Source: an uncultured Longilinea sp.
Lineage (GTDB): Bacteria; Chloroflexota; Anaerolineae; Anaerolineales; Anaerolineaceae
NCBI GenBank assembly: GCA_937863945.1
Contig: CALMIB010000048.1
Location: forward strand, 1-5,099
Direction of reading: 5' to 3'
Length of the DNA: 5,099 bases
The notes beneath the pieces were generated by a model that had not been told where the DNA came from, did no database searches, and saw nothing but the letters and a program-made list of their open reading frames with translations. The first letter of the stretch is position 1, and every line of letters begins with the position of its first letter. This document shows positions 1-4,653 of this stretch, in pieces. Made by a program: the position numbers and the translations under genes.

Positions 1-1
1 T

Positions 2-796
2 TTCGACGGCTCGGCGCTGGCGGCGCAGGCCTTTGATTTCGCCGGCAATTCCTACACCGCCGCGCGCTTCGGGCTGCGCGTGGACGCCAGCGCTCCGGTT
101 ACGCAGTTGCAGAGCCTGCCCGCGTCCACGCAATCGACCGCGGTGCTGCTGCAGTGGAGCGGCTCGGACGCCGGGGTGGGGCTGGACCATTTTGAATTGC
201 AGTATGCGCTCAACGGCGGCGCCTGGCAGACCGCCAGCAGCGCGCTGCCCGCGGACGCGCGCGCCTATTGGTTCGTCGGGCAGGCGGGCGGGAATTATGC
301 CTTCCGCATGCGCGCGGTCGACAAAGCCGGCAACGCCGAAGCCTGGCCGGGCGCGGCCGAGGCCGCCACCACGCTGGCGGCCAGTTGCACCGGCGACGCC
401 TTTGAGAAAGACGATGACACCTCCGCCGGCGCGGTGGGCGTGACCCTGGGCGCGGCGGCGCAGGAACGCAGCCTGTGCGGCCTGAACGACCCCGACTGGG
501 TCAAGTTCACGGCAACCGCCGGGCAGGAGCTGGCGGTGATGGTCAACTCGCTCTCGGGCGGCGCGGCGGTCAAGCTCAGCCTGTACGCACCGGGCAACAC
601 CACCACGCCCATTGCCACCGCCCAGTCGGGCGGCGTGGGACTGGGCGCGCTGTTGCGCTGGAAGATCGCGACCGCGGGCGAATACCGCCTGAAGATCGAG
701 CCGCTGCGCGCCGACCTGTGGGGCACGCAGGCGCTCTACGCCGCCTGGATCGGCGAGCCGAAGACGATTTTCCTGCCGGTGGTGGGGAGGAATTGA
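2..796 (+). CDS. C-terminal part of a secreted/surface protein with FnIII-like and PPC-type domains (5' end outside window)
   Basis: The frame is open from the left edge, so the protein begins before the window; the GTG at 80 lies inside a domain and is not a credible start. 264 residues are visible. Residues 1-30 read like the end of a bacterial Ig-like repeat (AGNS, then VDASAPVT). Residues about 32-127 look like a fibronectin type III or Ig-like domain (LLQWSGSD, FELQY, then FRMRAVDKAGN). Residues about 132-250 resemble a pre-peptidase C-terminal (PPC) beta-sandwich: DPDWVKFTATAGQ, a LSLYAPG strand, then WKIATAGEYRLKIE. Two cysteines (about 129 and 159) bracket the start of that domain and could form a disulfide. 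The protein ends IFLPVVGRN, a hydrophobic LPxV tail of the sort I recall at the C-terminus of many Chloroflexota secreted proteins. PPC and FnIII modules usually sit in exported enzymes or adhesins; any catalytic domain would lie upstream and cannot be named. It converges with the CHR genes. Confidence 0.85.
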   Translation, partial: FDGSALAAQAFDFAGNSYTAARFGLRVDASAPVTQLQSLPASTQSTAVLLQWSGSDAGVGLDHFELQYALNGGAWQTASSALPADARAYWFVGQAGGNYAFRMRAVDKAGNAEAWPGAAEAATTLAASCTGDAFEKDDDTSAGAVGVTLGAAAQERSLCGLNDPDWVKFTATAGQELAVMVNSLSGGAAVKLSLYAPGNTTTPIATAQSGGVGLGALLRWKIATAGEYRLKIEPLRADLWGTQALYAAWIGEPKTIFLPVVGRN

Positions 797-889
797 GATC
801 GGCGGGCGTGTTGGGGCGAGACTCCGCGGTGAGGGTTCATCCCACATGATTTCTCTCGCCTCGCCCATACCGAAGATGCTCTTGCCGAG

Positions 890-903
890 ACACGGCGCCG
901 TGT
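890..903. repeat. 14-bp perfect palindrome between convergent genes
   Basis: ACACGGC followed directly by its reverse complement GCCGTGT, then TTTCCCC on the plus strand. It lies between the end of the plus-strand surface-protein gene (796) and the end of the CHR operon (942). It could be a weak bidirectional terminator, but the T-run is only three bases on the plus strand and absent on the minus strand. A second imperfect inverted pair, GGCGAGA at 815-821 and TCTCGCC at 854-860, sits in the same 145-bp gap. Function is uncertain. Confidence 0.3.
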
Positions 904-941
904 TTCCCCGCATCCTGACCTCCTGTGAGCAGTCTTCCGCC

Positions 942-1454
942 TCAGGTATAAATCACCACCCCCGCCAGCGCGGCCAGCAGCAGGATCACGATAGTGGGCA
1001 GGCGTTTGGTCAGCGCCAACCCGGCGGTCACGGCGACGATGACCAGCGCCCAGGCATCGGTGATCACCGTGCCAGACAGCACCCCCGCGGTGCCCAACAG
1101 CAGGCCGATCGCGCCCAGCATGAGCCCGTTGGAAAAGCTCTTCACGCCGGGATGGCCATCCACGCGAGTGTAAAGGGCCACCAGCGGCAGGATGAGGAAG
1201 GGCGGCACGAGCAGCGCGATCAACGAAAGGGCGGCGCCGGGCCAGCCGTAGGTGAGATAACCCAGACTGATGGACCACAGGCCGGACGGTCCGGGGCTCA
1301 TCTGCCCGACGGCGATGGCGGTGAGAAAGTCCGGCTCCTGCGCCCAGCCGAGCGCGATCAAGTCCGCATGCAGGAAGGGCAGGTTGCCCAGCCCGCCGAA
1401 CGAGAGCAGCGAGGCTTTCAGGAAGATGAGGAAGAACTGCAGCGGCTGAATCAT
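942..1454 (-). CDS. Short-chain chromate transporter family (CHR) protein, second subunit
   Basis: 170-residue hydrophobic protein of the CHR (ChrA) family, single-domain type. Visible family features are the N-terminal SFGG (residues 18-21), the GQMSPGPSG segment with the hallmark PGP (54-56), and the following YGWPGAALSL helix. Likely membrane segments lie near residues 5-20, 72-94, 107-126, 130-148 and 153-168. Full-length ChrA has two homologous halves; short-chain members are half-size and encoded as adjacent pairs thought to act together, as in the Bacillus subtilis pair shown to give chromate resistance. The start overlaps the stop of the upstream CHR gene as ATGA (1451-1454), so the two are almost certainly translationally coupled; there is only a weak GGCGG ahead of it. 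Chromate efflux is the family function, but the true substrate is not shown by sequence, and no chromate-reductase or chrB-type regulator is nearby. Confidence 0.9.
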   Translation of the reverse strand: MIQPLQFFLIFLKASLLSFGGLGNLPFLHADLIALGWAQEPDFLTAIAVGQMSPGPSGLWSISLGYLTYGWPGAALSLIALLVPPFLILPLVALYTRVDGHPGVKSFSNGLMLGAIGLLLGTAGVLSGTVITDAWALVIVAVTAGLALTKRLPTIVILLLAALAGVVIYT

Positions 1455-2065
1455 GCGTCCGCCGCCGGGTTTTCAGGTCTTTGCGGCTTGAAGATGCCGC
1501 GCGAGAGCCAGAAGAGCGCGCCCGCCAGCAGCAGGATGACCACCGGCGAAGCCTGCGCCAGCGTGAACAGCAGCGCCGCGGACAGGATCAAGCCGGCAGC
1601 CAGCGCCAGGTGCGCTTTCCCGTCCGCGCGGGCCACAATCAGCAGCGGCTTGCCCAGGTCCCAGCTCAGCGCCAGGGTGAGCCCAATGGTGGCCGGCAGA
1701 ATGCCGCGCATGGCGGCCTTCACCAGCGGCCGGTCCTGAACGACGGCATAGCCGGCCGTCATTAGCGTGGTGATCAGCGCGCTGGGCAGCATCAGCCCGG
1801 CGATGGCGGCCGCCAGCCCGGGCCAGCCGTGCAGGCGCTTGCCGATCAGCAGCGTCATTTTGGCCAGGCCAATGCCCGGCGTCATCTGCGAGAGCGCCCA
1901 GTACTGGAGGAACTGCTCCTCGGGCAGCCAGCCGTGCCTGCGGGAGGCCTGGTGGATGAGGAAGAAGGTGGCCGTGCCGCCGCCAAAGGATTGCAGGCCA
2001 ATGACGAAGAAGGTGGCGAAGATGCGCCAGAGGCTTTCCCGGAATTGCGGCATGGATGTGATCAT
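1451..2065 (-). CDS. Short-chain chromate transporter family (CHR) protein, first subunit
   Basis: 204-residue membrane protein and first gene of the CHR pair. It has the CHR N-terminal signature SFGGGTATFF (26-35), the GWLPEEQF segment (45-52), LSQMTPGI (58-65, with PGI where most relatives have PGP) and HGWPGLAAAIAG (79-90). Likely membrane helices are near residues 13-37, 84-107, 120-136, 151-170 and 173-189, with a polar tail after 190. It is homologous to, but clearly diverged from, its partner, as expected for the N- and C-type halves of a heterodimer. Two starts are possible: ATG at 2065 with GGTGA close upstream, or ATG at 2053 with no Shine-Dalgarno; I prefer 2065. The upstream region (2066-2121) is very GC-rich, shows no clear promoter, and abuts a truncated DUF1801 gene, so a rearrangement may have changed its promoter. 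Confidence 0.9.
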   Translation of the reverse strand: MITSMPQFRESLWRIFATFFVIGLQSFGGGTATFFLIHQASRRHGWLPEEQFLQYWALSQMTPGIGLAKMTLLIGKRLHGWPGLAAAIAGLMLPSALITTLMTAGYAVVQDRPLVKAAMRGILPATIGLTLALSWDLGKPLLIVARADGKAHLALAAGLILSAALLFTLAQASPVVILLLAGALFWLSRGIFKPQRPENPAADA

Positions 2066-2121
2066 ATCACCGGACGGCGCGGGGTGGGGCGGGGCATACC
2101 GATTTGTAAGGGCGCGCGGGG

Positions 2122-2397
2122 ATTCACGCGGACGTGCCGCAGGCCACCGGGAAGATCAGCTACGCCATGCCGACCTTTTTCCTGGGCGGCAACCTGATCC
2201 ACTTCGCGGCGTTCAAGCAGCACATCGGGGTGTACCCGTCGGGTTCGGAGCTGGGCGCGCTGAAGGACGAGGTGGCGCGCTACCGCACGTCGAAGGGCAC
2301 GCTGCAATTCCCGCTCAGCGAGCCGATCCCGTATGAGCTGATCGGGCGGGTGGCGTTGGCGCGCGCGGCGGAACGGACCGAAAAGAAGAAGAAGTGA
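2122..2397 (+). pseudogene. DUF1801 (YdhG/Fra-like) protein, N-terminally truncated
   Basis: From the GTG at 2134 the frame gives 87 residues matching the core of the DUF1801 family: KISYAMPTFF (7-16), HFAAFKQHIGVYP (23-35), YRTSKGTLQFPL (50-61) and a charged Lys-rich tail. Family members are usually about 110-125 residues and begin with a helical segment before the ISYGMP motif; that segment (about 25-35 residues) is missing. Similarity seems to continue upstream of the GTG (IHADVPQAT, from 2122), but an in-frame TAA at 2107-2109 closes the frame, and there is no Shine-Dalgarno before the GTG. The simplest reading is a 5'-deleted remnant beside the divergent CHR gene. A short functional product from the GTG cannot be excluded. 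The family fold resembles frataxin-like or iron-chaperone proteins; its role is poorly defined. Confidence 0.75.
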
Positions 2398-2410
2398 AAG
2401 AAACGTAGAG

Positions 2411-2434
2411 TTTAGATTGTAGATTTTGGATTTG
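2411..2434. repeat. Short imperfect TAGATT-type tandem repeat
   Basis: AT-rich stretch just after the DUF1801 stop, made of three imperfect units with a roughly 8-9 bp period: TTTAGATTG, TAGATTTT, GGATTT. It contrasts with the surrounding GC-rich sequence. The rest of 2435-2580 shows no gene, only a TGACGTCA palindrome and a GCGTG/CACGC pair (2566-2570/2581-2585) that I cannot assign. Confidence 0.4.
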
Positions 2435-2585
2435 AAGGGCGCGGCAGCCTGGACAACGGACGCGATTCAACCCGTGACTGGCCGTGTCCGGGATGTAGTT
2501 CGATCGTAGTGATGACGTCAGTCGTTTTTCTGCCCGACCCGGCCAGCCCGATAAATACCTGCCGCGCGTGAAACCGGCGACACGC

Positions 2586-2625
2586 AAAAAAAACAGGATG
2601 AGCGCAAATTCCTGCTCATCCTGTT
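2586..2625 (-). terminator. Rho-independent terminator of the FKBP lipoprotein gene
   Basis: A 12-bp perfect stem, AACAGGATGAGC (2592-2603) with GCTCATCCTGTT (2614-2625), encloses a 10-nt loop. In the minus-strand direction it is followed by an unbroken U-run from the plus-strand A-tract at 2586-2593. It begins 23 bp after the FKBP stop codon. It is long, perfect and correctly oriented, so it is the probable end of that transcript. Confidence 0.92.
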
Positions 2626-2647
2626 CCTTCTTACGGTTCCCTGCCGC

Positions 2648-3907
2648 CTACTCCGTAGGCTGGATCTCGACCAGCTCGACCTCGAAGATCAACGTGGCGC
2701 CGCCCGGGATGATGCCCGAGCCGCTGTCGCCGTAGCCCAGCGCCGCGGGGATGACGAGCTGGCGCTTGCCGCCAACCTTCATGCCCACCAGACCCTCATC
2801 CCACCCGGCGATGACGCTGCCCGCGCCCAGCGAGAAGGTGTAGGGGCTGCCGCCGACCGAGCTGTCGAACTGCGTGCCGTCCTCCAGCCAGCCGGTGTAA
2901 TTCACCACTAGCGTCTGTCCGGCCGCAGCGGGGTCGCCGGTGCCCTCCACCAGGTCGTAATACTTCAGCCCGCTCTCGGTGACGGTGTAATCGGCCTCGT
3001 CCACCACGGTGGCCACCTGCGGCGGCACCACGCTGGTCAGCTCGATCTCCATCACCAGCGTCGAATTGGCCGGCACGATGCCGTTATCCTGATCGCCCAT
3101 GCCCAGGTCGGGCGGGATCACCAGGTAGCGCTTGCCGCCCACCTTCATGCCGGTCACGCCCTCTTCCCAGCCGGGGAAGACCATGTCGCCGCGCCCGACG
3201 ACGAACTCCAGCGGGTCGTCGCGCAGCGAGGTATCGACGTAATCAAAACCGGTCTCGGTCTTGACCCAGATGGTGTAATGCGTGGCGACGGTGGCGCTCT
3301 TCACGGCTTCCTCGCCCGTGCCCACCACCAGGTCGTAATATTGCAGGCCAGTGTCGCTGGTGGTCAACTGGTCGGCGTTCACTTCGCCCGGCTGAGGCGC
3401 TTCCTCCACCTTGAGCAGTTCCACCTCAATGATCACCTGCGCGTTGGCCGGGATGAAGCTGCCGTAGCCCTCAGCGCCAAAGGCCAGCTCGGGCGGCAGC
3501 ACCATCCTGGCCTTGCCGCCGGCCTTCATCAGGCCCATGCCTTCTTCCCAACCGGGCAGCAGCCAGTCCTTGCCCCACACGGTGGTCACCGGCTCGCCTT
3601 CCGAGTAGGTGTCCACCAGCACGGTGCCGTCCACCAGCGAGGCGGTGTAATCCATGGTGATCAGGTTGCCAGGCTGCGGTGCGGCGCCGCTGCCGGCCGT
3701 CTCCTCCAGGAATTGCAGCCCGCTGTCGGTGGTGACGGCGCCCTCCAGCACCAACGGCGCCACGGTCGGTGTGGCGGTGGGGCCTTCGGGGGTGGGGGTC
3801 TCGGTGGCGGTTGGCGTGGCCGCCTGGCAGGCTGCCAGCGCAAACACCAGCACGCCCATCGCCGCGGCGGCCAGAGCGCGGGTCCATTGTTTTCGATTCA
3901 ACTTCAT
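2648..3907 (-). CDS. Lipoprotein with three tandem FKBP-type peptidyl-prolyl cis-trans isomerase domains
   Basis: 419-residue exported protein. The start at 3907 (MKLNRKQW) is preferred over the ATG at 3961 because it follows GGAGAAG at proper spacing and directly opens a signal peptide: basic N-region, hydrophobic core to residue 23, lipobox LAAC (24-27, lipidated Cys27). A Thr/Pro/Ala-rich linker (28-50) follows. Three FKBP domains span about 59-167, 183-291 and 309-416. Each keeps the beta-strand Tyr, the GW(E/D)EG segment, a MKxGGK-type turn and a final E(V/I)EL strand. Domain 3 has the full aromatic pocket (Tyr337, Phe347-Asp348, Val365-Ile366, Trp369, Tyr392, Phe408). Domains 1 and 2 keep Trp120/Trp247 and the Asp, but replace several pocket residues (Phe143 or Met270 for the Tyr; Ile160 or Met286 for the last Phe). 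It probably folds or chaperones exported proteins at the outer face of the membrane. It is monocistronic, reads away from the presumed origin, and ends at the terminator at 2586-2625. Confidence 0.95.
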   Translation of the reverse strand: MKLNRKQWTRALAAAAMGVLVFALAACQAATPTATETPTPEGPTATPTVAPLVLEGAVTTDSGLQFLEETAGSGAAPQPGNLITMDYTASLVDGTVLVDTYSEGEPVTTVWGKDWLLPGWEEGMGLMKAGGKARMVLPPELAFGAEGYGSFIPANAQVIIEVELLKVEEAPQPGEVNADQLTTSDTGLQYYDLVVGTGEEAVKSATVATHYTIWVKTETGFDYVDTSLRDDPLEFVVGRGDMVFPGWEEGVTGMKVGGKRYLVIPPDLGMGDQDNGIVPANSTLVMEIELTSVVPPQVATVVDEADYTVTESGLKYYDLVEGTGDPAAAGQTLVVNYTGWLEDGTQFDSSVGGSPYTFSLGAGSVIAGWDEGLVGMKVGGKRQLVIPAALGYGDSGSGIIPGGATLIFEVELVEIQPTE

Positions 3908-3973
3908 AATCTTCTCCACTTGCGTGCAAAAATTCGGTTTCGGCGGCGCAGCCGCGCGCAAACCTGGTTAAGT

Positions 3974-4002
3974 GTATCCTATAATTATTCAGATTTGGTG
4001 AA
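3974..4002 (-). promoter_or_regulatory. Possible promoter of the FKBP lipoprotein gene
   Basis: An AT-rich stretch 67-95 bp upstream of the FKBP start. Read on the minus strand it has TTCACC (4002-3997) as a partial -35 and overlapping -10-like hexamers TATAGG (3983-3978) and TAGGAT (3981-3976). None has ideal spacing (13-15 bp), so only the general location is supported. Confidence 0.25.
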
Positions 4003-4008
4003 GAAACC

Positions 4009-4037
4009 TTTTTTCGCCCAAAAAACCGCCTTTTTTT
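4009..4037. other. Phased A/T tracts (predicted bent DNA)
   Basis: T6 at 4009-4014, A6 at 4020-4025 and T7 at 4031-4037 begin exactly 11 bp apart, close to one helical turn. Phased tracts of this kind curve DNA. They sit about 100 bp left of the first DnaA box, in the upstream region of the FKBP gene. A role in origin architecture or in the FKBP promoter is inference. Confidence 0.5.
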
Positions 4038-4057
4038 GACTCAAATCCTCAAGGTCT

Positions 4058-4246
4058 CCCCCAGATATGCCGGTGCTTCGGATTGCTATGCGAATGCCAT
4101 GATTCCATCAGAAAGCCCGTTTTTCCTCAAAAACTGTGGATAACCTGGGGAAAACTGTGGATAACTTGACTCAAGTGTGGATAACTTGGAACGTCTATTC
4201 GATTATTACGCGCGCCGGTTCACGCCCGCACCCCCATATCTGGGGG
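4058..4246. repeat. 12-bp inverted repeat flanking the left DnaA-box cluster
   Basis: CCCCCAGATATG at 4058-4069 reappears as its exact reverse complement CATATCTGGGGG at 4235-4246. The right copy also forms a local hairpin (CCCCCA, TATC, TGGGGG; 4231-4246). The three phased DnaA boxes lie between the arms. It may be a protein-binding site; the function is unknown. Confidence 0.55.
4135..4184. promoter_or_regulatory. Cluster of three perfect DnaA boxes in phase
   Basis: TGTGGATAA occurs at 4135, 4156 and 4176, with start-to-start spacings of 21 and 20 bp, about two helical turns, so DnaA would bind the same helix face. The first two are each preceded by AAAAC or AAAAAC, and the last two are followed by CTTG, so longer copies of about 13 bp are shared pairwise. 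Confidence 0.9.
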
Positions 4247-4329
4247 GTACACATGTTCCATACGCAGATAAAACCAAAATTGGATTTTCGCTTAAAAAGG
4301 CGCGTCAAACCGCTTTGATTTCTCCCACG

Positions 4330-4338
4330 TTATCCACA
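4330..4338 (+). promoter_or_regulatory. DnaA box, opposite orientation
   Basis: Perfect TTATCCACA, about 150 bp right of the three-box cluster and inverted relative to it. It stands between the left cluster and the unwinding element, so it may connect the two within the initiation complex. Confidence 0.85.
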
Positions 4339-4344
4339 GTTTTA

Positions 4345-4397
4345 TTCAGCCGGCGGCACGGTGAAAAACCGGCATATACGGAACAATTTCAGCCGGC
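4345..4397. repeat. 10-bp direct repeat TTCAGCCGGC inside the origin region
   Basis: TTCAGCCGGC occurs at 4345-4354 and 4388-4397, 43 bp apart (about four helical turns). The right copy runs into the palindrome GCCGGCCGGC (4392-4401). It could be a binding site for another origin protein; the function is unknown. Confidence 0.4.
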
Positions 4398-4435
4398 CGG
4401 CCTGCATGTGCGCCGAATCCAGCCCTCCGGCGGGT

Positions 4436-4475
4436 TTATCCACATATCCACAGCCTCTACTATTAACTACTAAAT
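4436..4475 (+). promoter_or_regulatory. Basal unwinding element: DnaA-box pair, GC spacer and DnaA-trios
   Basis: TTATCCACA (4436-4444) and ATATCCACA (4444-4452) form a perfect tandem duplication of TATCCACA. Next comes the spacer GCCT (4453-4456), then CTA CTA TTA (4457-4465), one A, and CTA CTA (4467-4472). On the minus strand these are 3'-GAT-5' trios, the motif onto which DnaA filaments load in the Bacillus subtilis origin. As I recall, that origin also has a box, a 4-nt GC spacer and CTA CTA TTA CTT CTA CTA. The extra A at 4466 splits the trio run into 3+2. AT-rich DNA to about 4570 is the likely melting zone. Confidence 0.82.
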
Positions 4476-4512
4476 CCTATACTTTCTATAAAAGAGTTAA
4501 GGATTTCGATTC

Positions 4513-4541
4513 TTGTTTTTCCACAACGTTTCCAGTACAAT
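4513..4541 (+). promoter_or_regulatory. Candidate spoVS promoter overlapped by a DnaA-box-like site
   Basis: TTGTTT (4513-4518), a 17-bp spacer and TACAAT (4536-4541) fit a housekeeping sigma promoter, with a strong -10 and a weak -35. Transcription would start near 4548 and leave a leader of about 105 nt. TTTTCCACA (4517-4525) overlaps the end of the -35 and the spacer, so DnaA binding could repress or time spoVS expression. The leader has a small hairpin (CAGAT at 4612-4616, ATCTG at 4623-4627). Confidence 0.45.
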
Positions 4542-4653
4542 TTTATCATCAAGATAGTCTACATTAATAAAGGCATTTGAGTGTAGAAGGGATCTTGGCC
4601 CCTGAAAAATGCAGATTGCCGCATCTGAAAATACCCTGAAGGGAGGGCATCCT

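Larger units (their letters stand above)
4135..4525. other. oriC: Probable chromosomal replication origin (oriC)
   Basis: Seven DnaA-box sites fall within 391 bp of non-coding DNA. Perfect copies are TGTGGATAA at 4135-4143, 4156-4164 and 4176-4184, and TTATCCACA at 4330-4338 and 4436-4444. One-mismatch copies are ATATCCACA at 4444-4452 and TTTTCCACA at 4517-4525. The left three are in one orientation and the others in the opposite one. The right pair is followed by a GC spacer, DnaA-trios and an AT-rich stretch (4441-4560 is about 32% GC by hand count), which is the DnaA-dependent unwinding layout. Flanking main genes are transcribed outward. No dnaA or dnaN is next to it in this window; the alternative, a DnaA-regulated promoter or a plasmid-type origin, is less likely given box number and trio structure. 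Short open frames through the boxes are not genes. Confidence 0.87.

Noticed and set aside
736..1278. 180-codon minus-strand frame
   Set aside because: It is out-of-frame with the CHR gene that it overlaps; Arg/Ala-rich composition is typical of GC-rich shadow frames.
846..1739. 297-codon plus-strand frame opposite the CHR genes
   Set aside because: Gln/Arg/Gly-rich antisense of two clear membrane-protein genes; no domain and no ribosome site.
2511..2536. TGACGTCA palindrome followed by TCGTTTTT as a plus-strand terminator
   Set aside because: The palindrome has no loop and too short a stem, so it would not form a stable terminator hairpin.
3908..3961. 18-codon N-terminal extension of the FKBP protein (start at ATG 3961)
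   Set aside because: The extension would bury the signal peptide; ATG 3907 has the ribosome site and gives a proper lipoprotein signal.
3278..4039. 253-codon plus-strand frame opposite the FKBP gene
   Set aside because: His/Gly/Gln-rich antisense shadow of a gene with three recognisable domains.
4136..4318. Open frame starting MDNLGKTVDNL across the DnaA boxes
   Set aside because: The repeated residues are only the translation of the repeated TGTGGATAA boxes; there is no ribosome site and no family resemblance.
4177..4473. 98-codon plus-strand frame through the origin gap
   Set aside because: It runs through DnaA boxes and palindromes, starts inside a box, and has no recognisable domain.
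4135..4525. Plasmid iteron origin or CRISPR-like repeat array
   Set aside because: Repeats are canonical DnaA boxes in both orientations with trios, there is no rep gene, and spacing and unit length do not fit CRISPR.
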